From Bacteroides sp. (GTDB lineage Bacteria > Bacillota > Clostridia > Oscillospirales > Acutalibacteraceae), in NCBI GenBank assembly GCA_023665085.1, contig JAMPEQ010000008.1, positions 62,001-126,000 of the forward strand: DNA of 64,000 nucleotides. Direction: 5' to 3'. This document shows, piece after piece, positions 34,179-43,270 of this stretch (the first letter of the stretch is position 1; every line of letters begins with the position of its first letter). The translations under genes were made by a program, and so were the position numbers. The notes beneath the pieces are model-generated. The model was given only the letters and a program-made list of their open reading frames with translations. It had not been told where the DNA came from and made no database searches.

Positions 34179-37100
34179 ATGAAATACAGCATACACAGAA
34201 ATCTGCATACTGATTTTAGTATTTTTGAAGAAAACAAGCTTGATGCAAGGAGTTACTTTATTCCGTTTTCATCAATTAAAAAGCTTGCAGAAACTGATTA
34301 TAAGAACGAGAGGTATAAGTCAGACCGTGTAATCATGTTAAGCGGTGAATGGGATTTTGCTTATTATGAAAAATTAAGTCTTGTTCCTGATTCCTTTGAT
34401 ACAGATAATGTAAGTTTTGACAAAATTACTGTGCCGTGCACATGGCAGAGAACAGGTTATGACCAGATTGCGTATATCAATACACGTTACCCATTTCCTA
34501 AAAAGCCGCCTCATATTCCGGCTGATGTAGCAACAGGTATTTACAGAAAAACTGTTGATATCAAGCAGTCAGGCAAGCGGCATACTCTTTCATTTTTAGG
34601 CGCAGCAGGTGCTCTTGCTGTTTATGTAAATGGTGAATATGTTGGCTACAGCGAGGGCTCACACAATACTGCTGAGTTTGATATAACCAAATTTTTAAAT
34701 GACGGCAAAAATGAAATAGTTGCTGTTAATTATAAATGGAGTAATGGCTCATATCTTGAATGTCAGGATATGTTCAGAGAAAATGGTATTTTCCGTGATG
34801 TATTTATTACTGAATTTGACGGCAGTTATATAAATGATTTTACTCTTCGTTCATCAAAAAACAGTGACGGAACGTATAATCTTAATATTGATGTAGAAGG
34901 ATGCTTTGAAAAGAATACAAGAATCGAGATTAAATCGTCAGAGGAACAGCCTGTAATCAGTGCTGAACTTTTACCTGAAAAAAGTGTTAGCCTTTCCAAT
35001 CTTTCTGTTAACGAGTGGACAGCTGAAACTCCTAATCTTTATGAATTGACAATTGTGCTTTATAAAGATGATAAAGAGATTGAGGCAATTCGTACTTATT
35101 ATGGTTTTAAAAATGTTGAAATTAATGGTGAGGTGTTCCTTTTCAATGGTAAGGCTATCAAGTTCAAGGGTGTAAATCATCATGATACACATATGACAAA
35201 GGGATACGCCATGAGTCTTGATGATATGGAGCTTGATATTAAGCTGATGAAGGAATACAACTGCAATTCGGTCAGAACTTCCCATTATCCTCCTGATCCT
35301 GCATTTTTGACAATGTGCGATATGTATGGTCTTTATGTTGTTGATGAGGCTGATATTGAAACTCATGGATTTTATGCAGTTCCTCATACAACTTATAATC
35401 CCAACAGATTAAGTAATGACATCAGCTGGGCATCACATTATCTTGACAGAGTTAAGAGAATGTATGCAAGAGATAAAAATCATCCAAGCATTACTATGTG
35501 GAGTCTTGGTAATGAATCAGGCGGTTACAAGTGTCAGGATGTCTGCTATGAATATTTAAAGAATGCTAACCCTGAAATTCCTGTTCACTATGAAGGGGCA
35601 ATACGCAGTAAGCGGTGGGCATATGATGTTGTGTCAAGAATGTACGCAACACCAGACCTTATGAGAAAAATTCTCAATGGTACGGCAGGAAATAAATACA
35701 AGGGAAAGCCGTTCTTCCAGTGTGAATATGCACATGCTATGGGAAATGGTCCGGGTGGACTTGAAGAATATATGCAGTTATTCTATTCATCAAATCAGTT
35801 TATGGGCGGATGTATATGGGAATGGGCAGACCACAGTGTTTATGATGAGACTGCGAAGTATAAGTGGACATATGGTGGTGACCATAATGAGCCTATTCAC
35901 GATGGTAACTTCTGTGTTGACGGTCTTTTTTATCCTGACAGAAAGTCCTCAAGCGGTGCACTTGAAATGAAGACTTGCTATAGACCAATCAGAGCAAAGC
36001 AGATAAAGGGAAATGTTTTTGAACTTTGGAACACAAGAAGTTTTGCAGACAGCTCTGATATAAAAATTGATTTTGAAGTTATGGTTGACGGTGAGAGTAA
36101 AGAGGTTGGTGCTATCAGCAGCGTTATTCCTGCCGGTGCTAAGAAAAAGGTGCAGATTAACTCAACTTATTTCAGACAAACTGACAAGGATGTTTTTGTA
36201 AACTTTATTTATACTGATAAAAAAAGCGGAAGTGACATTGCCGTTGAGCAGGTTATTGTTTCACAGGCAGATCTTAAAAAAGCAGATAACCAGTCAAAGC
36301 CTGCTGAGATAACACAAAATGGTAATACAATTAATGTTTTATTTGACAACGGAAGTGCTGTTTTCAATACAAAAATTGGTTTTATCAGTTATAACAAAAA
36401 CGGTATTGAATATCTTAATAAATATCCTTATGACGATGCAGCGGGCTTTGTTCCTCATATCTACAGAGGCAGACTTGATAATGATCAGTATATGGTTATT
36501 TTCTGGAAAATTATCGGTCTTGACTGTACAAAGACAAAGCTTGTTTCCTGTGAGATTAAGAGTAAGGATAATATTAAATATATAAGCACAGTATATGATT
36601 TTGTCACAAGAGGTATATTTGTTCTGGCAAGGGCAAATGTTGATTACTGTTTTGATAAAAACGGCAAAATGACTATAAGTGCATCTCTGAAAAAAATTTG
36701 TCCTCTTACAGACCAGCTGCCGCGTTTTGGTGTTCATGCTGAGCTTAAGGCTGAGTTTGAGAATGTAAAATACTATGGCAGAGGACCTGTTGAAAACTAT
36801 TCTGATTTTAAGGAGCATTCGCCAATAGGTGTTTATAAAACAACCGTTGCAGATATGGCGCACAAGTATATTAAGCCGCAGGATTCAGGCAACAGAGGTG
36901 ATGTTCGATACAGTATGCTCACGAATAAAAGTGGCACAGGCCTTAAGTTTACTGCTCTTGAAAGATATATTAACTTCAATGCAAATCACTTTACTCTTGA
37001 ACAGCTGAAGAAGGCTAATCATATTGAAGATCTGCCTGATGTGGATACAATCTATGTTGCTGTTGACGGATTTGTAAGGGGAACAGGATCAGGAAGCTGC

Positions 37101-37190
37101 GGTCCTATTCCAAGCAAGGAGCATATGATTGAATTTGGTTATTTCAAGCCTCTTAATTTCTCATTTGAAGTTGAAACTGTTGAGAAATAA
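34179..37190 (+). CDS. lacZ: Family 2 beta-galactosidase
   Basis: 1003 residues, the full LacZ architecture: sugar-binding, Ig-like, TIM-barrel, Ig-like and C-terminal beta-sandwich domains. Acid/base Glu446 lies in WSLGNESGG and nucleophile Glu516 in FQCEYAHAMGNGPG. No signal peptide, so it hydrolyses imported beta-galactosides in the cytosol. SD AAAGGAG is upstream. The DUF5054 gene follows after 29 bases and probably acts on the same glycan. Confidence 0.96.
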   Translation: MKYSIHRNLHTDFSIFEENKLDARSYFIPFSSIKKLAETDYKNERYKSDRVIMLSGEWDFAYYEKLSLVPDSFDTDNVSFDKITVPCTWQRTGYDQIAYINTRYPFPKKPPHIPADVATGIYRKTVDIKQSGKRHTLSFLGAAGALAVYVNGEYVGYSEGSHNTAEFDITKFLNDGKNEIVAVNYKWSNGSYLECQDMFRENGIFRDVFITEFDGSYINDFTLRSSKNSDGTYNLNIDVEGCFEKNTRIEIKSSEEQPVISAELLPEKSVSLSNLSVNEWTAETPNLYELTIVLYKDDKEIEAIRTYYGFKNVEINGEVFLFNGKAIKFKGVNHHDTHMTKGYAMSLDDMELDIKLMKEYNCNSVRTSHYPPDPAFLTMCDMYGLYVVDEADIETHGFYAVPHTTYNPNRLSNDISWASHYLDRVKRMYARDKNHPSITMWSLGNESGGYKCQDVCYEYLKNANPEIPVHYEGAIRSKRWAYDVVSRMYATPDLMRKILNGTAGNKYKGKPFFQCEYAHAMGNGPGGLEEYMQLFYSSNQFMGGCIWEWADHSVYDETAKYKWTYGGDHNEPIHDGNFCVDGLFYPDRKSSSGALEMKTCYRPIRAKQIKGNVFELWNTRSFADSSDIKIDFEVMVDGESKEVGAISSVIPAGAKKKVQINSTYFRQTDKDVFVNFIYTDKKSGSDIAVEQVIVSQADLKKADNQSKPAEITQNGNTINVLFDNGSAVFNTKIGFISYNKNGIEYLNKYPYDDAAGFVPHIYRGRLDNDQYMVIFWKIIGLDCTKTKLVSCEIKSKDNIKYISTVYDFVTRGIFVLARANVDYCFDKNGKMTISASLKKICPLTDQLPRFGVHAELKAEFENVKYYGRGPVENYSDFKEHSPIGVYKTTVADMAHKYIKPQDSGNRGDVRYSMLTNKSGTGLKFTALERYINFNANHFTLEQLKKANHIEDLPDVDTIYVAVDGFVRGTGSGSCGPIPSKEHMIEFGYFKPLNFSFEVETVEK

Positions 37191-37219
37191 TACAGATATC
37201 GAATTTTCAGGAAAGATAT

Positions 37220-39262
37220 ATGAAAAAGGTAATTGTAGTATCTAAGACACATTTGGATTTAGGATTTACTGATTTTGCAAAGAATGTGCATTCTGAATAT
37301 ATAAAAACATATATTCCAAATGCTATTTCCCTTGCAAAGCAGATGAATACACCGAATAAAAAGAAATTTGTTTGGACCACAGGTTCTTGGATTATAAAAG
37401 AAGCTCTGAAGTATGGTACAAGTGAGCAAAAAGAAAATTTAATACAGGCGCTAAAGCGTGGAGATATTGTTCCCCATGCTTTGCCTTTCACAACTCATAC
37501 AGAGCTGCTTGATAAGGACACAATGGAATATGGACTGTCTATTGTTGACAGCCTTGATAAGCTTCGCGGCAGAAAAACTGCTGCAGCTAAAATGACAGAT
37601 GTACCGGGCCATACTAAAGCAATTATACCTATGCTTCAAAGCCACGGAATTAAGCTTTTGCATATTGGTGTAAATGGTGCGTCTGCACTTGCGGATGTTC
37701 CGTCATGTTTTCTTTGGAAACATGGTGATTCAGAGGTTGTAGTTATCTATTCCGGTGATTACGGCGGTGCTTTTCAGTGTGATTTAATAGATGAAATACT
37801 GTATTTCGACCACACTCTTGATAATCGCGGTACTCCGTCAGCAGATAAAATTGAAGATAAATTAAATGCAATTGCAAGCAAATATCCTGGCTATGAGGTT
37901 GCGGCAGGAACTATGGATGATATTGCTGAAATTATCTGGGGAAAGCGTGACAAACTGCCTGTTGTTACTGATGAGCTTGGTGATACATGGATTCACGGCA
38001 GTGCAGCAGATCCGTATAAATCAGCTTCTCTCAGAGCTTTGATGAGACTTAAAAGAGAATGGCTTTCAGATGGCTCAATGAACAGAGACAGTCAGGAATA
38101 TATTGATTTTACAGATGCCCTTTTGTGCATTGCTGAGCATACCTGCGGAATGGATATGAAAAAGTATTTTGCAGATTATGAAAATTATCTTAAAGCTGAT
38201 TTCAATAAGGCAAGGCAGACTGATAACGTAAAAATTCGTCATTTGTTTCGTGATTTTCCTCAGAATGTATTGACTTATATTGCAAGATTAAAAGGGGAAT
38301 ATAACAAAGGCTCATATTCAACTGCTGAAAAAAGCTGGGATGAGCAAAGAGAGTATATTGATAAGGCTGTCAGTGCACTTACGGCAGACCATAGAGCAGA
38401 AGCTGAAAAAGAGCTTTCAAAATTAGTTCCTAAAAAAGCTGTCAAATATAATGAAATCTTTGATATCCATACACCTGTTAATATTGGCTCGTGGCATCTT
38501 GAGCTTAATGAATATGGCGGTATCGGTGCTTTAAGTCATAATGGAATCAGCATTATCAAGCAAAATAATCAGCCGATAATTGAATATCGCTCCTTTGGCA
38601 AAAAGGATTACGATTTTTGGCTTTCTCATTACTCACGCAATTTAAAGCAAAATGCTGCATGGGCTTTCGGTGATTTTGGCAGACCTCTTTTAAAATATGC
38701 TGACGGAAAATATCCCGAAGGTCGTTTTGCATATAAGCTTGTCAGTGCAGGTGTTTTGAATTCTGACAGTGCAGAAACTGAAATTTGTGTTGATTTAGAG
38801 TGCGATAAAAAGCTTTGCAGTGAATTAGGTGCACCGAGATCAGTTCAGATTATATATTGCTTGACAGATAGAGGTTTGCGTTTCAATGCTTCGTGGTATG
38901 GCAAGGATGCCAACCGTTTGACTGAGGCTCTTTATCTGCATATTTTTCCTGACGGAAATAATATTGAATTTTCAAAGCTCGGAAGTATAATTAATCCGTA
39001 TGAAGTTGTTTCAATGGCAGGAAGAAAGCTGCATGCAATTGAGTATTTTACTGCCATGTCAAACAATAAAAAATACAGATTTATAAATTATCATTCTCCT
39101 GTTGTGTCATTAGGTAAGGGCAAAATTCTTGAGTTTGATAATAATTATGAGGATATTGGCAAAGACGGAATTACATATGTACTTCACGATAATGTATGGG
39201 GAACAAATTTTCCGCTTTGGTATGAAGATAATGCAGGCTTTGATTTTGAAATTTCTTTATAG
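37220..39262 (+). CDS. DUF5054 protein, GH38-like glycosidase fold
   Basis: 680 residues, no signal peptide. The N-terminus VVSKTHLDLGFTDF is the DUF5054 counterpart of the metal-binding HxHxD motif of GH38 alpha-mannosidases. Further family segments are TTGSWIIKEALK, MTDVPGHTKAIIPMLQSHGIKLLHIGVN and DELGDTWIHGSAADP. The C-terminal third looks like the beta-sandwich of GH38-type enzymes. Activity is not established; a cytosolic glycosidase working with LacZ is a reasonable inference. SD AGGAAAG lies 6 bases before ATG. Confidence 0.82.
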   Translation: MKKVIVVSKTHLDLGFTDFAKNVHSEYIKTYIPNAISLAKQMNTPNKKKFVWTTGSWIIKEALKYGTSEQKENLIQALKRGDIVPHALPFTTHTELLDKDTMEYGLSIVDSLDKLRGRKTAAAKMTDVPGHTKAIIPMLQSHGIKLLHIGVNGASALADVPSCFLWKHGDSEVVVIYSGDYGGAFQCDLIDEILYFDHTLDNRGTPSADKIEDKLNAIASKYPGYEVAAGTMDDIAEIIWGKRDKLPVVTDELGDTWIHGSAADPYKSASLRALMRLKREWLSDGSMNRDSQEYIDFTDALLCIAEHTCGMDMKKYFADYENYLKADFNKARQTDNVKIRHLFRDFPQNVLTYIARLKGEYNKGSYSTAEKSWDEQREYIDKAVSALTADHRAEAEKELSKLVPKKAVKYNEIFDIHTPVNIGSWHLELNEYGGIGALSHNGISIIKQNNQPIIEYRSFGKKDYDFWLSHYSRNLKQNAAWAFGDFGRPLLKYADGKYPEGRFAYKLVSAGVLNSDSAETEICVDLECDKKLCSELGAPRSVQIIYCLTDRGLRFNASWYGKDANRLTEALYLHIFPDGNNIEFSKLGSIINPYEVVSMAGRKLHAIEYFTAMSNNKKYRFINYHSPVVSLGKGKILEFDNNYEDIGKDGITYVLHDNVWGTNFPLWYEDNAGFDFEISL

Positions 39263-39284
39263 TCACTAATCAATTGAATAAAAT

Positions 39285-39332
39285 AAAAACAACCATACAT
39301 GCGAATTAATCGTATTGTATGGTTGTTTTTTT
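39285..39332. terminator. Bidirectional terminator
   Basis: 15-pair stem AAAAACAACCATACA (39285-39299) with its complement (39316-39330), with T-rich flanks on both strands. Serves DUF5054 (+) and the convergent methyltransferase (-). Confidence 0.9.
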
Positions 39333-39333
39333 A

Positions 39334-39918
39334 TTACTCTTTTATTCCGACTACCTGATACATATTATCATCTGATATTTTTATACTTACTTTCAGATAT
39401 CTGCTGAATATTTCAGCTAGATTATTTTCACTCATAAGCCTGTTTGATACCTTGTGAGCAGAGCCTGAATGATGCTTGTCCAGTGCTTTTCTGCTCATGC
39501 CGTGTGCAACTGTTACAGTTCCGCCTGTTTTTACCATTTCTGACAGCTTTTTTATCAATCTATCAGGATCAGTAAAATGAGGGAATGCATTATACACAAC
39601 TATGCAGTCAAAAGGTTTATCACATTCCATATTTTCAACGTCACCGCAGATAACCTTAATATTATTTCGGTCGAATTTGTTTTTTGCAATTTCTGCCATT
39701 TTGGGAGAAATGTCTATTCCGGTAAGTGAATTTACATTTCTTTTTATATAGTCAGGAAAAAGCACACCTGTTCCGCAGGCAACATCCAGAATATCCTTTC
39801 CCTCAGTAACATCTGCATTGTCAAGTATCGTATTGATGATTGCATCATTTCTTACCATTTGCTCATCCCAATGATCTGCACATTTGTCAAAAAAATTAAT
39901 TATTTCTTCCTTTTCCAT
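39334..39918 (-). CDS. Class I SAM-dependent methyltransferase
   Basis: 194 residues. Motif I DVACGTGVLFP, acidic residue after beta 2 (LTGIDISPKM), motif post-II VICGDVENM and motif IV FDCIVVYNAFPHF are clear. Substrate unknown. It starts 14 bases after ecfT, so it is the last gene of the ECF operon; that position hints at a cofactor- or vitamin-related substrate, which is inference. Confidence 0.85.
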   Translation of the reverse strand: MEKEEIINFFDKCADHWDEQMVRNDAIINTILDNADVTEGKDILDVACGTGVLFPDYIKRNVNSLTGIDISPKMAEIAKNKFDRNNIKVICGDVENMECDKPFDCIVVYNAFPHFTDPDRLIKKLSEMVKTGGTVTVAHGMSRKALDKHHSGSAHKVSNRLMSENNLAEIFSRYLKVSIKISDDNMYQVVGIKE

Positions 39919-39932
39919 ATTTTAATCCTTAT

Positions 39933-40724
39933 CTAAAACAAAGTTATTTGTAATACGCATAATGTTGTACATAATGCAAGTGAAATTATTTCTGCTAAGC
40001 TTATATGTACAGAATTTCTTTTGCAGTGTGGGGTATCAATTCTGTATCCTCTTGCTTCCATTGCCATAGAAAGCTCATCGGCACGTCTGAATGCTGATAC
40101 AAAAATAGGCACAACCATGGGTATTACTGCAGCTGCTTTATCTTTTAGCTTTCGGCTCTCGAATTTTGCGCCTCTTGCAGTTTGTGCTTTTTTTATCATA
40201 TCAGCTTCTTCAAAAAGAGTGGGAACAAATTGTATTGCAACCGTAATGATTAAGGCAATTTGTTCTGTAGGTACTTTGAAAATTTTCAGTGGCAGTATAA
40301 TGTTTTCAACAGCCTTTGTTATTTCAATAGGCGGAGTGGAGGCATTGAGAATATTGCATAAAATCAAAAGTACAATAACTCTTACCACTACCTTTATACC
40401 CTGCATGAATCCTTCGTAAGACGGGGTAAATATCCAAAAGCTTATCCATGCATTTTCTGTTTTATAAAAGCAGAAATTCATAATAAAAATGATTATAAAA
40501 AACCATGTCATTCTTTTGACATTACCCAAAGAAGCATTTATTCCTATTTTTGACACTGCTGCTGCCAGTGCTGTAAATGCAATCAGTATAATATATCCGA
40601 TTAAGGTGTTTGTTGTAACAACTGCCGTAAGAATAATTACAAGCAGGATTATTTTTATAGTTGCATCAAGGCGGTGTATAACAGAATTACCCTGTTGATA
40701 CATACCATAAGGAAGCTGTTTCAT
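39933..40724 (-). CDS. ecfT: ECF transporter transmembrane subunit EcfT
   Basis: 263 residues. Membrane helices plus the two Ala-Arg-Gly coupling motifs on cytoplasmic helices: AQTARGAKF and AMEARGYRI. EcfT joins the two ATPases to exchangeable vitamin-binding S components. ATG 40724 overlaps the stop of ecfA2 (ATGA), with SD AAAGGAGG inside the last codons of ecfA2. Confidence 0.95.
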   Translation of the reverse strand: MKQLPYGMYQQGNSVIHRLDATIKIILLVIILTAVVTTNTLIGYIILIAFTALAAAVSKIGINASLGNVKRMTWFFIIIFIMNFCFYKTENAWISFWIFTPSYEGFMQGIKVVVRVIVLLILCNILNASTPPIEITKAVENIILPLKIFKVPTEQIALIITVAIQFVPTLFEEADMIKKAQTARGAKFESRKLKDKAAAVIPMVVPIFVSAFRRADELSMAMEARGYRIDTPHCKRNSVHISLAEIISLALCTTLCVLQITLF

Positions 40725-41578
40725 ATGCAACCTCCTTTGTATGTTCTGCAGATTTCTTCAATAAGCTGATTGTACTTTATCGTGCTGTCTGAAATCTGTA
40801 CTCCGTTATTGCGGAGTTTTTCTGCAATATTGCTTACCTGACATGGATTTATACCTGATTTGACAAGCATATCATAATCAGACAGCACATCAGTTGTTTT
40901 TCCGTCACGGAGTATTTTTCCGTTATTCATAAGCAGAACTCTTGATGTGTGCTCGGCAATGATATCAGTATTGTGTGAAATCATTATTATTGCAGTGCCC
41001 ATTTCGTTAAGACGGTCAATTAAATCCATGAATTTAGTTTTACCGAGAGGATCAAGTCCTGCAATTGCCTCATCCAATATCAGATAATTTGGTTTTGATA
41101 CCAAAACACCTGCAATAGCTGCTCTTCTTTTTTCTCCGCCTGAAAGGCTGAGTGGTGATTTGTCTTTTATTTTATCGTAGTCAAAGCCTACAGCCTCCAG
41201 TGATTCTTTTACTCTGCATCGGATTTCTGTTTTGCTTAGCCTTGAGTGCTTTAAAGCAAAAGCAACATCTTTTTCAACAGTTGTTTCAAATAGCTGATAT
41301 TCAGGAAATTGAAAAACCATTCCTATATTTTTCCGCAAAACACTGCGGTCAAAGCTCTTTTTATTTATATCCTGTCCGTCAAACAGAACAGATCCGCTGT
41401 CAGCATTAATAAGTCCGTCAATAATCTGAACTAATGTTGATTTTCCGCATCCTGTTTTGCCAATTATTCCTATATATTCGCCTGTGTCTATTGTTAGACT
41501 GATATTGTCAAGTGCCTTTGAAGAATATGGTGTGTTAGGCGAATAAGTGTATGATACTGATTTTAATTCGATTGACAT
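40721..41578 (-). CDS. ecfA2: ECF transporter ATPase EcfA2
   Basis: 285 residues. Walker A GKTGCGKST, Q-loop FQFPEYQLFETTVEKDV, signature LSGGEKRR and Walker B YLILDEAIAGLD. The FPEYQLF motif is typical of the EcfA2 (EcfA') subunit that forms a heterodimer with EcfA1. ATP hydrolysis drives vitamin uptake. Overlaps ecfA1 by 16 bases. Confidence 0.95.
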   Translation of the reverse strand: MSIELKSVSYTYSPNTPYSSKALDNISLTIDTGEYIGIIGKTGCGKSTLVQIIDGLINADSGSVLFDGQDINKKSFDRSVLRKNIGMVFQFPEYQLFETTVEKDVAFALKHSRLSKTEIRCRVKESLEAVGFDYDKIKDKSPLSLSGGEKRRAAIAGVLVSKPNYLILDEAIAGLDPLGKTKFMDLIDRLNEMGTAIIMISHNTDIIAEHTSRVLLMNNGKILRDGKTTDVLSDYDMLVKSGINPCQVSNIAEKLRNNGVQISDSTIKYNQLIEEICRTYKGGCI

Positions 41579-42393
41579 AATTCACCTGCCAGTTCTTCAT
41601 CATTCAAAGGGCAGTACGGAAGCTTTATGCCTTTTTTCATAAGATCATAATATATTCTTACAGTTATCGGTGCAATTAAACCTGCACTGTTAAGTAAGTC
41701 AATATTTGTCAGAATGCTTCTTGTTTCACCCTGTGCGGTTATTTTGCCATTGTTCATAATTATAACTTTATCTGAATATACTGCCTCTTCAATGTAATGT
41801 GAAATCATGATTATTGTATGTCCGTTTTTGTGGAGCTTTCTTATAGTTGAAAGTACCTCTTCTCTGCCTTTGGTGTCCAGCATGGAGGTAACCTCGTCTA
41901 AAATAATAATGTCAGGTTTGACTGCAAGTACTCCTGCGATTGCAATACGCTGTTTCTGTCCGCCTGAAAGCAGGTGGGGGGAATGTTTTTCATATCCGCT
42001 CATTCCAACAGCTTCCAGAGCATCTTCTATTCTGACCTGTATTTCATTTTCTTCAATTCCAAAATTTCTTGGTCCAAAAGCTAAATCTTCTTCAATCAGT
42101 GATGATATGAACTGATTGTCAGGATTTTGAAAAACCATACCGCATTTACTGCGTATTGCCCAAACGTTATTTTTATCTTCAGCATTAATTCCTGCTACAG
42201 TGAGTTCTCCGTTTTGTAGGGGCAGAAGTGCATTCAGATGCCTTGCAAGTGTTGTTTTTCCGCATCCGTTTCTGCCAAGTATTGTGACAAATTCTCCTTT
42301 TTCTATAGTGAATGAAATGCAGTCAAGTGAATGATTTTTGCTTCCTGCAAAAGCATAAGAATGTATTAAATTTTTTGCAGTAATATACTCCAT
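41563..42393 (-). CDS. ecfA1: ECF transporter ATPase EcfA1
   Basis: 276 residues. Walker A GRNGCGKTT, Q-loop VFQNPDNQFISSLIEEDLAFG, signature LSGGQKQR and Walker B IIILDEVTSMLD. The FQNPDNQ motif marks EcfA1. First gene of the ecfA1-ecfA2-ecfT-methyltransferase operon, divergent from an S-component gene. The module can also energise ThiT, encoded at 56150. Confidence 0.95.
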   Translation of the reverse strand: MEYITAKNLIHSYAFAGSKNHSLDCISFTIEKGEFVTILGRNGCGKTTLARHLNALLPLQNGELTVAGINAEDKNNVWAIRSKCGMVFQNPDNQFISSLIEEDLAFGPRNFGIEENEIQVRIEDALEAVGMSGYEKHSPHLLSGGQKQRIAIAGVLAVKPDIIILDEVTSMLDTKGREEVLSTIRKLHKNGHTIIMISHYIEEAVYSDKVIIMNNGKITAQGETRSILTNIDLLNSAGLIAPITVRIYYDLMKKGIKLPYCPLNDEELAGELCQSN

Positions 42394-42460
42394 AGCATCA
42401 CCATTGAATTCAGCAATATAATTTAAGATATTATATAATACATTAATGTGATTTTTTCTG

Positions 42461-42522
42461 CAAGCTCCCCCGGGGGATATTTGAAAATTTTAAAAGAAAT
42501 AACCCCCCTGGGAGCTTGTTTT
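42461..42522. repeat. Long GC-rich palindrome between ecfA1 and the S-component gene
   Basis: CAAGCTCCC (42461-42469) pairs with GGGAGCTTG (42510-42518). After a small internal loop, GGGGG (42472-42476) pairs with CCCCC (42504-42508), and the AT-rich ends of the loop pair further. It is the only G/C-homopolymer-rich element in an otherwise AT-rich spacer. TGTTTTGG follows on the + strand, so it could be a terminator-like attenuator before the S-component gene. Confidence 0.5.
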
Positions 42523-42598
42523 GGTTTAAATGTTGTGATATATTTGCTAACGAAAATTAAGACATTTCACAAATAATATTTATCAGGAGGATTTAATT

Positions 42599-43150
42599 AT
42601 GAATAAAATGTCTGTTGTTAAAAAATCAATAATTACAGCTGTATGTATTGCTCTGTGCGTAGTATTGCCGCAGGCTTTCCATGCAATACCAAATGCAGGA
42701 TCGATTTATTGTCCTATGCACATACCTGTTTTGCTGTGCGGATTAGTATGCGGATGGCAGTATGGTTTGATTTGCGGAATAGCAGGTCCGCTTCTTTCAA
42801 ATCTTTTTACAGGAATGCCGCCGGCAGCAATATTGCCGTCAATGATGATAGAATGTGCGGTTTATGGATTAATTACAGGTCTTGTGATGAAATTCCTTTT
42901 CACTAAAAAGGTTTATGCAGATCTTTATATTAGTCTTATATCTGCTATGCTTTGCGGAAGAGTAATTTCAGGTATAGCAAAAGCGTTGATTTTTGCAAAA
43001 GGAGAAATAACTATTGCTGCATGGGCTGCCTCATCTTTTGTAACATCACTTCCGGGTATTATAATACAGCTTGTATTAATCCCTGCAATAGTGTTTGCAC
43101 TTATGAAGGCAAATCTTGTTCCGGTAAGATATCCAAAGGATGAAGAATAA
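42599..43150 (+). CDS. ECF transporter S component, substrate unknown
   Basis: 183 residues, about six membrane helices. Family marks are HAIPNAGSIYCPMHIPVLLCGLVCGWQYGLICG and ALCGRVISGIAKAL, as in the ECF substrate-specific component family (PF12822 type). The neighbouring EcfA/T genes supply the energising module. I cannot assign the vitamin; the fingerprint for thiamine (see thiT) is absent. SD CAGGAGG is 8 bases before ATG. Confidence 0.85.
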   Translation: MNKMSVVKKSIITAVCIALCVVLPQAFHAIPNAGSIYCPMHIPVLLCGLVCGWQYGLICGIAGPLLSNLFTGMPPAAILPSMMIECAVYGLITGLVMKFLFTKKVYADLYISLISAMLCGRVISGIAKALIFAKGEITIAAWAASSFVTSLPGIIIQLVLIPAIVFALMKANLVPVRYPKDEE

Positions 43151-43160
43151 TACAATATGA

Positions 43161-43206
43161 AAAATGAAGGCATTGATAACGAGGTTTATCAATGCCTTCA
43201 TTTTTG
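43161..43206. terminator. Bidirectional terminator
   Basis: 19-pair perfect stem (43161-43179/43186-43204), loop CGAGGT, with A and T tracts outside. Serves the S-component gene (+) and lepA (-). Confidence 0.92.
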
Positions 43207-43270
43207 TGTGGAATTGTTTAAAATGGAATTCTTATAATTTACATATGCATGTAAATTATATTTGAGTTTT

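Noticed and set aside
39334-42393. Cobalt transporter CbiMNQO for cobalamin synthesis
   Set aside because: Two distinct ATPases with EcfA1/EcfA2 motifs and no cbiM or cbiN; this is the group II ECF module.
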